Of a DNA stretch of 64,000 nt, positions 44,942 to 57,240 are shown piece after piece (the first letter of the stretch is position 1; each line of letters starts with the position of its first letter). Source of the stretch: Phragmites australis. Taxonomy: Eukaryota > Streptophyta > Magnoliopsida > Poales > Poaceae. The position numbers were made by a program, and so were the translations under genes. Under the pieces are notes generated by a model. That model had not been told where the DNA came from. It made no database searches and saw only the letters and a program-made list of their open reading frames with translations. The stretch is from positions 6,202,501-6,266,500 of the forward strand of contig NC_084934.1 of the NCBI RefSeq assembly GCF_958298935.1, in the 5' to 3' direction.

Positions 44942-46124
44942 CTCACGGTTATTGCGGCGCCGCGCACGTGGCGGCAGATGGCTGTGTTTGAATTAGTTGA
45001 GCCGTCCGAGGAGCGCGCGCGAAGGAAGCTGGGGTGGTTTTGGCGGTTAGTTCTCAGCGGCGGAATAGTATGTCGCAGCAGATGGGACCCAGAGCCAGCG
45101 TGTGGTAAATGGTATGGTCGGGTGCTAGAGACTGACAGGTGGACCATCTCTTGTTGGAGAGGGCTGGACGAGCGTTGCTTCGAAGCTTGCGAGTTAGTTT
45201 AGTTTGCGTCTAACTCGGCTCAACTCATTCTAAAATTTAACGACTTATGTTAGAGTTTTAGCTAGTTTATATAACAAGCTAGCTTGCAAGCGAAACGAGT
45301 TAAGAGACAATCAATATAATATTATGCAGCTCAGTAGCCCATTTGCATAATTAAATATCTGCCCCACTCCTAGTAGCCCTAACGCAGCATCCCATTTCTA
45401 TTCTCCCGTAGCCGCTGTAGCCGGTGCTTGAGGAATGAGGGCTCGACTGTTCGAGGCATGGGCGCAAGGGTTGCGAGGCCTAGGTGCCAAGGCGCCAGCT
45501 GTCAGGGACTCGATGAGCGATGAATTGGTAGCACCATCCTCCGTCCATAGCAGTCATCAGTCCCCCGTCCACGACGTCCGTGCCGTCGGCCACTCAGATC
45601 TCCATCCATCTCGGCTCCCGACATCATTGTGGACCTCTGTTCACATCACTGATAGTTTTTTGTCAGCCAAACGAGTTGGCTCACAAGCCAAATAAGACGA
45701 GCCAAACTGGTACTTTTGCTCATTATGTTAACAAGCTGAACCAAGCCAGCTCGTTATCTAAACGAGCCAAACAAGCTGAACTGGTTGTTATACAGCCCTA
45801 CTGCCAACAGATTCAACAAGGTTTTCTGTACTTCTGTTGGGAGATATTGCTGCAACATACACGATGATAAAAACTAGTTGCTAAATGTTCAACTTTATCG
45901 TCGAAAGTTTGACTAAATGTACCAAATCTGTTTTTAAAGAGTGATTAATCCTTGCCTAAATCTAGAAAAATGTAAGAAAAAACAGACGTTGAATGATGAA
46001 GTTAACGAGAAAATGATGTGGGTTAACAAGAACGGTATTTAATAATTACCCATGGTAGCATGTTCTTTTTATTTTTTTCTTCAATTTAGTTGATATTTTT
46101 GTAGTACTTTTGGTTGTGTCAATT
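44942..46124. other. NPF upstream region with a MITE-like tract
   Basis: No gene seen. Between about 45190 and 45805, repeated AACGAG/AGCTCG-type words (ACGAGCCAAACAAGCTGAAC, GCTAGCTTGCAAGC) with an end like TAGGGCTGTATAAC (read on the minus strand) resemble a common plant hAT-type MITE. Boundaries are unclear. Confidence 0.4.
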
Positions 46125-46760
46125 GAAATTCAATCCAAGGTGCTCCAAGATAATCTCTTCAGGATCCTCATCATCATTTATATTGATAATATTCGAGAGC
46201 TGGATATACGACTCTCTAGTATGAGAATCATCTGGTGCTAGCATTAGGAGTGAATCACCAGGTTTAGAAGGCCAGATGTGTTGCTGATCAAGAATCTGGT
46301 AAAGTTCACGTAATTCTTATGCAACTTGAGCACCTTACTCACAAACACATGTACGCCAACCTCGAACATTATTAATCTCATTCTCTAGAAAAGATAAATC
46401 ATCCTGAAAATCATGATTGTAAGAGTGATACTGAGTTACGGTATCACGTAGTTCAAAAACCTCTCTTTGATGCAAATCATCTAGGTGGATAGGTCAGTAA
46501 TGGTGCATCTCGTGGATAGCTGCTAACGCAGCCCTCCTGTACTTCGCCTTCAAATGTATGCTCCTCAAAGAAAGTATGGAAAGGATGATCAAGTGGTCCA
46601 TTTCTTGGATTATATTGGACATAAACAAAAGCTTTAAACACATCTCCATCTCGAGTATAGCCAAAATATAGAGTTGGAAAGTCAAAGTCAGTTGCGATAT
46701 TACTAACGAACTCTTTAAAATCAATTGTATATACCTTTCCGCCTACCATATGCGGCAAGA
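46125..46760 (-). pseudogene. unrecognised protein-like pseudogene
   Basis: The minus strand from 46758 reads MPHMVGGKVYTIDFKEFVSN and HTFFEEHTFEGEVQEGCVSS to a stop at 46477. Shifting frame, it continues HLDDLHQREVFELRDTV, then DDLSFLENEINNVRGWRTCV, two stops, then ELRELYQILDQQHIWPSKPG and LLMLAPDDSHTRESYIQLSN, ending LEHLGLNFN at about 46125. Composition and register shifts look like a decayed real protein of about 210 aa rather than chance. The family was not recognised; it may be transposon-derived. Lesions: one frameshift and at least two in-frame stops. Confidence 0.6.
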
Positions 46761-48059
46761 AATAACAATTAAATATGAGTTAGAATATCTTATATAAAGG
46801 TAAAATAAAATGTTAATGCATATTAATTGGAAAATAAAGCACAACCAATTTGCAAGGGTAAATCATGAGACTAACTAAGCATTCTCCAACCACACAACCT
46901 AAGGCTTTGGTACAATTTTAACTGTCACGCCCCGAACACAGGGCCACGCAACAGACGCCACATAATTATGGATTAAAAACCCATAATCATGTTAAGGAAA
47001 AAATACTTAAATAAAATTAGTGGTTTACAGAGCAACTTACGAAAGCTTTATTTATACAAGAATTCATAATTTACATGGTTAAGTGTGTGCTTATATAACT
47101 TATTTTGATGTAAACAAATATTAAACACTACACTAATTGATATATCCCAAAATTTCCCGTGTATAGTACCTAGTTGTAGATGTCTTAATCATGAGTTTGA
47201 GATTTTGCGTTTAACACCCAAGACAAATACGAGTATAAAATACTCAGCAAGATAAATACATTGCATGTATAAATAAACTTGAATTATTCTATTTTCAAAT
47301 TTTCATTGTTTATTAACTCTACAGAGATTATCTAATCACTAATATCATGTCGTATTTTGTACCACGACGGGACCTGAGCTTTTCTATGGACAGTCCCAAA
47401 TGATACTTTTAATGTACGTACCACACCATATAGGTAAATAAGATAATCCCAGCTATATGACTAGATTTTTCACTAGGTACTCCCGGTAACTCAAAATGTA
47501 TCAACTATCCACGTCAGTATCTACTCTACCATTAGTGATCGACGACATATGTATTTCTACACTAGAAATACAAGCATAACTTAAAATGTAACATCAAACT
47601 ATAATATTAATAGATAATAATACGTAATAATGGGAAATAAAATATTAAAATATAAACAGACACTTGATATAAATATGTTACTTTAAGAGGGTGTGAATAC
47701 AGCTTGCAGATAAAAGCATATTAGTAATAGAGTAGGGTACCAACGCAGCTGGCCTCTTACTAAGAAAACTAAAATTCTGATCAAATATAGCGCATTTGCC
47801 CTGATATGAAATTTTGGCAGAACCGACACTTGAAAATCAATATTTATATATCTCGACGGAAAACCCAGACTATAACTTGACAGAATACCCGAACTATAAT
47901 TTAACTATAGGCTATAGAACTCTAATAGCACAATATTGCTAGCTCTAAACTAATACTAATATGAGAGTGGAAGAGTTTACGTGTGTTGTATGAAGAAGAC
48001 TTGAGTGTTGAAAGGAGACTTGCTTGTGTGTACGGCCAGTAGCAGGTGGTGTACTGCTC

Positions 48060-48067
48060 TATTTATA
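48060..48067 (-). promoter_or_regulatory. TATA box, minus strand
   Basis: The minus strand reads TTATAAATAGAGC, identical in its core to the plus-strand box at 48977, and points left through the repeat. Confidence 0.5.
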
Positions 48068-48976
48068 AGCGTCGATGACTTGACCGCTACGGAAGCTTTG
48101 CGTTCTACGATGATAAACATGCAAGGTAACGTGTTCCCTGCTCCAAGATAATCCAAACTGAGCTATGTGCGCTATTGGTATAGGAGTCAAGATTTGCTTT
48201 GATGGCCCAATAGTCAGTGTCCTATAGTATCAGTGGACTTAGTCAAAACAATTAAACTCACACAAGCATATGGGTGCCTATGGATTCAGTGCTCTGAGAA
48301 AAAGTAGGAAAACAGTGGTTTTGCTAGAGTCACATGACATGGAGGATAAGCAAGGTAAAAATTTGTGCTTTATCAGTTAGAACTTTATCCAAACAACATA
48401 TTGGGCACCTATAGTATTTTTCTTACATGATAAACTAGAGTCAGATGTACTGTGTGCTGCCATCTGCAATCCAATGGCCCATAGTACTAATATATTTGAT
48501 TTACTGGTGGGCCTAGAAGTGAATTTCTGTAGTCAGCTCTAATGGTTGGCGCAATAGTCATGACATGTGGGCCATGGTAAAGTTTCACTTTTCACTTTCA
48601 TAATGCAATGTAAGCTGCAATTCTTCTTAAGTACTAAGCTAATATGTGGATCAACTCAAATATCATAATTAATTAGCCAAATATCTCATTATACTGTATC
48701 TAATTATGTTGTTCCTCACAGTTGATGTTCGTTGTCTCCCTCTGCTCGCCCTCTCGTGCTATCTCTCTGTGCTCTCGCTCTCTCTCCCCTCTCTGCTCTC
48801 TCACGTGCGTAGCCCAAGCCGCTTTGCCATCGTGCGACTTCCACGACCGCGCACGCGCATGGCCGGCGCAGAGCGGCCATGCTACGTGATTTAGGGAGGG
48901 TGCCGCCTTGCCGCGGTCCTGCTCACTGAGGACAGTGCGATACCACTGCATCGCCTCTCTGTGCTCCCCCTTTCTC

Positions 48977-48984
48977 TATAAATA
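48977..48984 (+). promoter_or_regulatory. TATA box, plus strand
   Basis: CTCTATAAATAGAGCATCC, followed by a pyrimidine-rich leader-like tract to about 49080. The same block occurs inverted at 8199-8192 in the related copy. Confidence 0.55.
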
Positions 48985-51711
48985 GAGCATCCGCCTCCCT
49001 TTCCCCCTTTTTCCTCCCCGTTCACATCGCCGCCGTTGCCACCATTACGCCATCACCGCAGCTCTGCCGTCACCGTTTCTTTCCCCCGAGCAACCGAGGA
49101 GCATTAGGAGCTTACCACCACCCTTGTGCCGACCTCCCTTGCCGAAGAGCCCGACGGGAGCATGCCCGAGCCTGAGACCAAGCAGCTCCGTCACCACCGT
49201 ACCGTCGCATCGCCAGCTGCTGCTGTACCCATCACCATTTTCGAGCTTGGTGAGCATCCCGTCCCCCTTTCACCCTCCTAGAAAGCATGTCGTCGTTCCT
49301 GTGCCTTCCCTTCACACGACAGCGTGCATCCGCGAGTTCTTTCTCTGTCGTCGCGCTAAGCTCGCCGCCGGCGACCTCCTAGCTCCCTACTGAGTCGGCC
49401 TTCACATCGTGATGTTGTCTAGCAGCCGTAGCCGTAGTTTGCAGAACCCCCTTGCATGCAAATAGCATAGCTCCACTGCCACAGCCGTGCTCCGCGCAGC
49501 TTCACTCCGAGCACAACCCATCGTCGATAAGCCCCTAAATGAGTTTGTCATCGTGTGTAGAAGCTCGTTGACCTTTTGTCTTCATGAACCCCCAGGGGGA
49601 ACGTGATTCATGCGAGACTCCGATGTTGCGCCATCATGATTTCTCGCTGACGGCCTGATCCCCTTTATCGCTCTGCTCTGCTAGCACGCCTGTGCGCACG
49701 AGTGCGTGTGGCTAGGCTCCAGGCCTCGTCTGTGCAGCTTGGTCGAGCAGGCCGCACTCGACCCACGCGTTGCCAACCTGCTAGGCCAAGCTAGCCCAAT
49801 CGCCATGGGTCGACCTAGTTACCGCAGCCAATGAAACCGAGCGGCCCAACCCTATAGCCCAACACTGTGCAAATCGGCCTAGGCCTAGCTCCGAGCCCAA
49901 GTTTGACCCAATCCGGTATTATGCAGTTGGCCTCACCCTGTTACTGTTCACAGGGCCCCACCCGTGGATCCCACCCATAAATAGTGTTATTTCATATTTT
50001 CTCGATTTAATTTTAGATTAAATTTTTCAAGAGTCATAACTTCTCCATTCTGACTTCAATTTCAGCAATTCTTTCGTCTAGATTCGACATCTACCCATCT
50101 ATCACAGTGTGATATCCATTAGATCTCATGTGGTTTTCCATTTGATGTTATTTGATTCTTCTTTAGTATAGTTTGTTATTGATAGTAGTAACGTTTGGAG
50201 AACCAGAAGACTTTATGGAGAACCTGGAAGATCCTGACTATGACCAAAGCTTAGAGGGAGACTACGGAGAAGGCAAGTCCTATCTTCTTGATCATTTTGA
50301 ACCCATGTTTTGCAATAACCTAATTGATCAACTTAAAACATGACTTATTATCGCATGTGCTATGTATTGTGCTATTTAAACTGCTTGTAATAGTTAATCC
50401 TATCAAATAATTGCCATGCCTTAAATGGCATCACCCAAAACACATATCACCCTAGGATTACCTGTCGTTATCTATAATAACGTCGGACGACGCCTTGATA
50501 TCTAGCATGCTTAAGGTGGAATACACCTCTTCAGAGATATCGCTTTGGAATACATCTCTTCGGAGATGTCACTTCCCTTATTATCAATTTAACTCATATA
50601 CCATTAATCCTTAATGGTTGTGAAATCCTTGGTGTCGTGTGGGATATGGCGGGCGATGTATGAAATGGGTGAAAACTGTTTTGGCGAGGGCAAGTAGAGT
50701 TGTCCTCTGGTCGAGGATGCTCTTTGGGGCTTGAGTTACATTTGTGGTATCATTGCTAGAAGATACATGTCCTGGCCATTTAAGCACCGAATCAATTGCT
50801 CTGACATGCTAAGCCACCCCAGTGCAATCATGCGTCCTGAATGGGTAGAACTTGAATTTTCTTCTCCCGACCGTGTTGGGCATCATACTAGGAGGCTGAG
50901 AGTAACGAGGAGTTAAGTGACTATCTGGTCCTCTGTTTGAGTGTTTCAAGAGACAGCAAAAGCCAATCTGGCATTCAGTACAAGGCCTCTGGTACTTGAG
51001 GTCTCTCGTAGAAAAGCCTGGTAAGGAAAGGTGACTAAAGTGTCTCGGTATGATTCGCTCCTTCGCTTGCAACTATTGGAGGCTGAGCATATCGCGTGTG
51101 TACAATGTACAACCTCTGCAGAGTGTAAATCTATTCGTATAGTCGTATCCACAGTCATGGACACGCAAAGCATGACCTCAATTGATTAGACTCAGGGGTG
51201 TCTGTGTGTCTTGATGAGTGAGTGTGTGGATTAGATGCCCGTGTGATGAGGTTGCTGGCTCAATCTGCCAGGAGCTGGGTGATACTAGAGGTACACCAGA
51301 TATAATGATAGGAACTGCGGAGCAACGTGTAGCCCCTCCCAGGACCAAAAAACTCCTAGATATACCTTGTTACATGTTATCTTATTCAAACTATTTTAAA
51401 GATTAACAGTAGAAAATACAATTGAATACCTGCATAAAACCACTTTACGCTTAAAACTAAACCATAAAGCCTTGTCCTTGATTCATTTCTGATGCATCTA
51501 TCAACACCTTGAAGTAGTATAAGGCTTGCTGAGTACCTTCCATACTCACTCTTGCTATCATTCAAATGAGGAAGCAGATGCCGACACTACTACAGAACAT
51601 GCAATAAGTAGCGCCTCATCAGTATCGGTTGTACCAGAACCAGAATTAAAAAGGTATCAGTGTCGGTTCTTAATATCCTGAGCGCGAATAATGATTAAAC
51701 TGCTAAGAATC

Positions 51712-51780
51712 AGCACTGAAAACCAACTATCAGTGCCAGCCCTAGCCACGAACCGGCACTGATAGTTGGTTTTCAGTGCT
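51712..51780. repeat. 26-bp perfect inverted repeat in the CACTA sub-terminal region
   Basis: Arms 51712-51737 and 51755-51780 are exact reverse complements (core AACCAACTATCAGTGCC), separated by 17 bases. Confidence 0.95.
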
Positions 51781-52062
51781 GGCTCCAGAACCAACTGGCA
51801 GTGAAGCGACCAGACTCGATTCTTTTCATCGATCTTATTTTGGCTCACAGGCTTGAGTCCGGCTCCAGCCTTATCTATTCCCCATGCCATTCCAACCTTA
51901 TCCCTCCCCAGCTCCTCCCCACCGCCCTCCCCATCGGCCATCGCCCCTCCCTAGCTCCTCCCCACCAGCCACTGGCCCTTCCCACTGGTCACCGCCCCTC
52001 CCCAGCTCCTCCCCACCAGCCATCGCCCCTCCCCACCAGCCACCTCCCACCGTCCCTCGTTC

Positions 52063-52383
52063 ATGGACTCGGCCGATGGGAGCAGCTCTAGCTCTAACGC
52101 CGCCTCCACCGATGAGTGGCCGCCAACGACAACGAGGAAACCGGGCTGCTGCACCTCCGACATCGGGGTGGCCAAGCAGCAGCACAAGAACAAGCGCAGA
52201 GCAGCCTCAGGTTAGTGATTTCTTCTAACTTTAGCATCTCGGTGGAGAAGTAGTCTAATGTGGGTGTGCCTTGTGTTTCGACTAGCAGAGATGGAGATGA
52301 TGAAGGAGAGGTTCGTGATGCTGCTGCTCGGCGAGGACATGTCTGGGAGCGGCAAGGGCGTCTGCATGGCGCTCACCATCTCC
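52063..52383 (+). pseudogene. RopGEF (PRONE domain) gene fragment inside CACTA
   Basis: Exon-like part 2 (52286-52383) reads [10 protein letters not shown] then [15 protein letters not shown] and MALTIS, the very conserved start of the PRONE catalytic domain of plant Rop GTPase exchange factors. Similarity stops abruptly after MALTIS at about 52383, where SNAITNL-type sequence is expected. Upstream, an open stretch from the ATG at 52063 (MDSADGSSSSSNAASTDEWP) runs to a GT at 52211. CAG/AG acceptors lie at 52284-52288, so a 75-nt intron seems to be kept. That points to genomic rather than cDNA capture. The N part is variable in the family, so its assignment is inference. Confidence 0.82.
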
Positions 52384-53027
52384 ACCGGTCACTTGCTCCG
52401 AGAAGAAGGGCCAGCACAACATCGGATTTGTGTATCAATTTGTGTGGATATGTGTTGGACTATGTATATTTGTGTGGATTTGTGTATCCGGCGGCGGCGG
52501 GAGCGGCATCCGAGCCGACTCGGATGGCTCGATTCTGAGCCGGCTCGGATGCTGCTCCCGCCACCATGTATTTTCTCTTCTTTTTTTATTGTCAGGAAAT
52601 GACAACAATGTTGGGTGGGCAACCGGCACTGATATTAATTGAGTATCAGTGCTGAGTAAAGAGTGTTGGTTGAAAAATCACCACCGAAGCTATTTTTCAA
52701 CCAGCACTCTTATATCTTTTTGCAGTAGTGCAACTACGTCGGAGATGAAGGCACGGATGAAGTCGAGTTAGTATTCATGTTCACACTTTAGCTGCCTGTG
52801 GCTTTAGGTAGATATTTCCGCTGTGCTTTTGATGGTCGTTAGGTCAGGTCTGTAATATACAATATGGTTTGTAGATCTTTTGTACTATGTAATCTTAATA
52901 CTTTTATGTACAAAGGTTGACTTTGATGCTACAATTGTTATACTATGTATATCAGCTACTTAATCCTGGGACTGATACATGAGGTATAAGAGATCCCGGG
53001 AAAGGGGTCTTACACAAGATCCAAGTT

Positions 53028-53140
53028 TCAAACATATTTCAGCAAGTTTTAACTAAGCTTTGGTTTAGGTTGTGATGAAGTTTCATGAGTTTTGTTTCAC
53101 CGAAGTCCTAGAATTTCTTGTTTGACCAAATTTAGCAAAA
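53028..53140. repeat. degenerate direct repeat, left copy beside hAT
   Basis: It contains TTCAAACATATTTCAGCAAG, TTAAGCTTTGGTTT-like and AATTTCTTGTTTGACC blocks. The same order recurs at 57088-57240 beyond the hAT element. Confidence 0.55.
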
Positions 53141-53155
53141 AAATTAAGCACTGAG

Positions 53156-56100
53156 CAGGCCCGGCCCTTGGGGGGGGGGGGGCAGCGGGGCAGCCGCCCT
53201 GGGCCCCCAAATCCCAGGGGCCCATTACTCCATTAGGGTTTTTTTTAATCTATATTTTTTTTATTTTTTTTCCTTAGCCTGGCCTTGTGTGCGCCCTTGC
53301 CAGCTTGCCCCTTGCGGCTGTGCACCTGCCGCTGCCGCCTGCGACGCGCCCGCGTAGCCACGCTAAGCAGCTCCGGCCTCCGCTGACGCGCACGCGGCAC
53401 GCCCAGTCGCTGTCGGCCACTCGGCCTGTCGCCCATGCCCACGCCCAGTCGTGAGTCGCCCACGCACGCGTGTCTGCAATCTCTAAATGCTCTCCGATCA
53501 CCGACGTTGCTGAGCATGACTGCGTGAGTGACCGGCCCTGCTGACGCATCACACACTGACGCACGGCACCGAGTGAGTAGCCGACCGACGCCAGACGCTG
53601 AGACGCGGACGCCCAGACCGAGAACGCCAGAGTGCCAGACGCCAATCGCCACTGTACAAATTACAATCACATCATCCAGTTTCTATTTCGAGATAGATTT
53701 ATTTTGGGTGTTTGTAAATTGTGAATCCGATAGTTTGTTTGTCCGTGATCAATTCTTAAAGTATGCATATCAATTGTTAATTTGTTTTAATTTTCAGCGG
53801 GAAGATGCTGAGACGGTGGCTCGTTTAGTCGTCTTAGTCGACGAATTGGTGATTGGGGACAACGGTGAGATGGCAACTTGGCCTAATCGTTGAGATAATA
53901 ACTTATCTTAATCGTCTAGTTGGTGATCCTTGTAGTATTTCAACCACTAATGTATTTTCTTTTTAATTTTCAGCATATTCTTGAATTATGTCTTCTAGAA
54001 AGTATGCATCTGGCAGTGAAAAAAGGAAAAAAAAAGGAAACGAGTAGATGAGTTGGTGGAATCACAAAAAGGAGCCATTGATAAATTTTTTAAGAGTAAT
54101 ACGAGCAGTTCAAATAACCCGGATGAGTTGGCGATAGCTGTTATGGAGGAACAACCTAATGAGAATTCAAAAGATCAATGCCCTACAGAAGAAAATATTG
54201 ATACCAATGGGGATGATAACAATATGAGTGATCATGAGCATATGTTTAATTCATCTGCTAGTGTTGATGAACAACCTTTTTTTTCTATGGATATCTATGA
54301 TCCACGAAATTGGGGTAATCTTGATAATAAAGCTAGGGACGTATTAGTTGAGAAGGGACCTATAAGAGAAGAAAATCTTAAATTCCCTTTAGATGGTAAC
54401 TCAAGGAATTTTTCGTATGCTCATTATTCTAGAACAATGAGCAATGGAGAGGTACATGACAGAAAATGGTTAGTTTATTCTAAGCATGTTGACAAAGTGT
54501 TTTGCTTCTGTTGTAAGATTTTCAAATCTAACAATAGCAAGAGTTCATTAGGAGATAATGGATTTAGAGAACATGAAACTAGTGTCAAGCATATTACTAG
54601 CACGAGGTCTTGGAATGAATTAAGTACTAGATTGAGCAAAAATGAAACAATTGACAAAGATTTGCAACAGGAAATCACAAAGGAGAAAGAACGGTTGAAG
54701 CAAGTTTTGTTTCGAATAGTTGCCATTGTTAAATATCTTGGTAAACGAAATTTGGCTTTTAGAGGATCTAGTGAGCAGCTTTACAATGATAACAATGGTA
54801 ATTTCTTAGCTTGTGTTGAGATGATTGCAGAATTTGATTTGGTAATGCAAGACCACCTTAGGCGCATTTAAAACAATGAAATTCATTATCATTTAAAACA
54901 ATGAGTTGATTTCTCTTTTGGCTTCCAATGTTACAAATACTATCTTAAAGATTGTCAAAGAGGCCAAATATTTCTCCATTATCCTTGACTATACCCCTGA
55001 TGTGAGTCATGAAGAACAAATGACTTTGATAGTTCGATGTGTTAATATGTCTAAGAGGAAAACAAAAATTGAGGAGTACTTTCTTGGGTTTTTGAAGGTG
55101 GATGACACATCTGGTTTGGGGCTTTTTAATGTATTGCTTGAGTATATGAAGTCATTTGGTCTTAATATTGTTGATATAAGGGGTCAAGGTTATGACAACG
55201 GTTCAAATATGAAAGGAAAACACCAGGGGGTACAAAAAAGGTTGCTTGATATCAATCCAAGAGCTTTGTATATGCCATGTGCTTGCCACAGTCTTAATCT
55301 CACTCTTTGTGACATGGCAAAATCATGTGTTAAAGCTATTTCATTTTTCGGTATTGTGCAATGAATATATGTATTATTTCTGGTTCTACCAAAAGATGGA
55401 AAGTATTACTTGACCATGTTCCAAGTTTGACTGTGAAATCATTGAGTAATACCCGTTGGGAGAGTCGAATCAACAGTGTTAAAGCAATTAGATATCAAGC
55501 TTCTCATCTAAGATCAGCTTTGTCTGAGTTACATCAAGCTTGTGATACTGAACCCAAGGACAAGAGTGATGCAAAACAATTATTCGATGTTCTTGGTAGC
55601 TTTGAGTTTATATTTGGCATGGTTATTTGGTATGATATTTTATTTGCTGTAAATACTATGAGCAAGAAGTTGCAATCATCATCTATATGCATCGACTCTG
55701 CCTTGCACCAAATTGAAGGTATGGTTCAATACTTTGACAAGTACAGAAATGAAGGGTATGCATCTAGTTTGAACATTGCCAAAGACCTTGCATCTGAAAT
55801 GGGTGTTGACCCATCGTTTTCAGTAAAACGTAGGGCTCTTAGGAAGCAACAATTTGATGAAATTGATAGCAATGAAGAAATACTGCAAGCCGAGAAGGCA
55901 TTTGAAGTTAATTACTTTTTTGTCATGGTTGATATGGCAACAACTTCATTGAAAAATAGATTTGAAGAACTCCAAGTATTTCAAGGTATATTCGGGTTTT
56001 TATTGAGTTCAAAAGCCTTTAAGTCACTGAATAATATTGAACTAATAGATTGTTGCACTAAATTTGCAAAAACTTTCTATCTGCATGGTTCATCTGATGT

Positions 56101-56891
56101 GGAGTTAAATGATCTAATATCTGAATTAAGGGTTATGCAATTGACTTTGCCGGATAGAACAATGTCTGCTATGGAGATTTTTGAATTTGTTAGAGAAGTG
56201 GACTGCTATCCTAATATTTCTATTACTTATCGAATCTTATTTACTGTACTTGTGACTGTGGTATCGGCTGAAAGAAGCTTTTCAAAGTTGAAGTTATTGA
56301 AGAACTATTTGAGGTCAGTAATGTCTCAAGAAAGGCTAACTGGTTTGGCGACCTTATGCATTGAGAAAAATTTACTAGATGAGATTGATATTGATACCAT
56401 CATTAGTGACTTCGCTTATGTAAAAGTTAGAAGAAATTGTTTTCAGATGATCTCCACAGGTAAAGTTATAATCATATGCAAATTTACTTTGTAAGCTTAG
56501 CTACATTCATTGTGTCTAACATGTATAATCATATTCTTATATTTGTTTTAGATTTATGATAAGCTGGTTTCTGTTTTCAAGTTGGGTGATGGAGTCATGA
56601 TTGCTAATCTTGGTGCTGATAAATACAGAGACTTGATTGAGAAGTATGTCTTTATTTTCCCCTATCATATAGTCATATGTCTCGTATACATCTTATTTTC
56701 TCTGTTTATGTTATTGTGTACTAGGGCATACTATTTTTTTCATATGATACATGTAACTGCTATTTGTTTGATATAAAAAATAATACTATTGCTTTGAGCT
56801 ACTGCGGTACGTAAATATTTCAAAATTTATATTTAATAGGGCCCTATTTTTAATCTCGCCCCGGACCACCAAAATGTCAGGACCGGCCCTG
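53156..56891 (+). mobile_element. hAT transposon, autonomous type but mutated (3736 bp)
   Basis: Left terminus CAGGCCCGGCCCTTGGGG; right terminus, read inward, CAGGGCCGGTCCTGAC. The flanks GCACTGAG (53148-53155) and GCACCGAG (56892-56899) are an 8-bp target duplication with one change, the hallmark of hAT. It encodes a TTF-zinc-finger/DUF4371/hAT-dimerisation transposase that now has several lesions. A G13 run lies just inside the left end, and a GC-rich leader region (53275-53640) precedes the coding part. Confidence 0.95.
53988..56660 (+). pseudogene. hAT transposase (TTF zinc finger, DUF4371, dimerisation)
   Basis: Probable start ATG at 53988 ([16 protein letters not shown]), after an AG acceptor. 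A frame slip lies in an A-run near 54035. N part: TTF-type finger ([35 protein letters not shown]). Middle (54906-55364): [36 protein letters not shown] and [10 protein letters not shown], the RNase-H-like catalytic region. C part (55361-56494): TRWESRINSVKAIRYQ, then ERSFSKLKLLKNYLRSVMSQ and LCIEKNLL, the hAT dimerisation motif. Further lesions are a stop and frame loss at 54869-54910 and a TGA plus frame change near 55362. A C-terminal continuation may extend to about 56640. The copy is inactive. Confidence 0.93.
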
Positions 56892-57087
56892 GCACCGAGG
56901 TATCAGAGAGGTGGTGGTGGCTTTGTTATCTTTTCTTTTCTTTCTCGACTAATGAGTTCTCTTGGCATCTATTATGACGTGGAAATTACTACACTACAAA
57001 ATACACAGTAAAACTAAGAAAATGACTACTACACGTCATCCGTTGGACTCAGCTCTAATGCTACAGGAAACGTAAAGTTTCAAGGTG

Positions 57088-57240
57088 TGAGTTTCAAAAT
57101 ATTTCAACAAGCTTCAAATTCGATTAAGCTTTGGTTTGAATTCTGAGCAAATTTAAGGAAGTTCGAAGTTTGAAAACAAGTTTCATGTGTTTTATTTTAT
57201 ATAATTTCCAAAGTTTCTTGTTTATCCATTTGACAAAGTT
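57088..57240. repeat. degenerate direct repeat, right copy beside hAT
   Basis: Partner of 53028-53140: TTTCAAAATATTTCAACAAG, TTAAGCTTTGGTTTGAATT and AAAGTTTCTTGTTTATCC in the same order. Confidence 0.55.

Larger units (their letters stand above)
51585..52730. mobile_element. CACTA transposon with a captured RopGEF fragment (1146 bp)
   Basis: The left end is CACTACTACAGAA and the right end, read inward, is CACTACTGCAAAAAG. Flanks CGA (51582-51584) and CAA (52731-52733) could be the 3-bp duplication with one change. Repeated CAGTGC/GGCACTGATA words near the left end and a TGGTTGAAAAAT hairpin near the right end (about 52662-52712) are sub-terminal repeats. There is no transposase; the GC-rich middle is host-gene-like. 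Confidence 0.85.
46923..53014. repeat. LTR-like repeat complex with divergent promoters
   Basis: The left edge is TGTCACGCCCCGAACAC and the right edge GGAAAGGGGTCTTACA, forming TG...CA ends with related inverted termini. The right half (48960 onward) has its inverted counterpart at 6690-8210. The left half (46923-48100) reads as a related tail on the minus strand: CTTGCTGAGTA appears on minus near 47250 and on plus near 51520. No coding frame is seen. A CACTA element interrupts it at 51585. I found no target-site duplication for the whole unit, so it may be two abutting elements rather than one. Confidence 0.5.

Noticed and set aside
46923..53014. A single 6.1-kb LTR retrotransposon
   Set aside because: No internal coding domains, no paired LTRs and no matching target duplication. 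Reported only as an LTR-like repeat complex.
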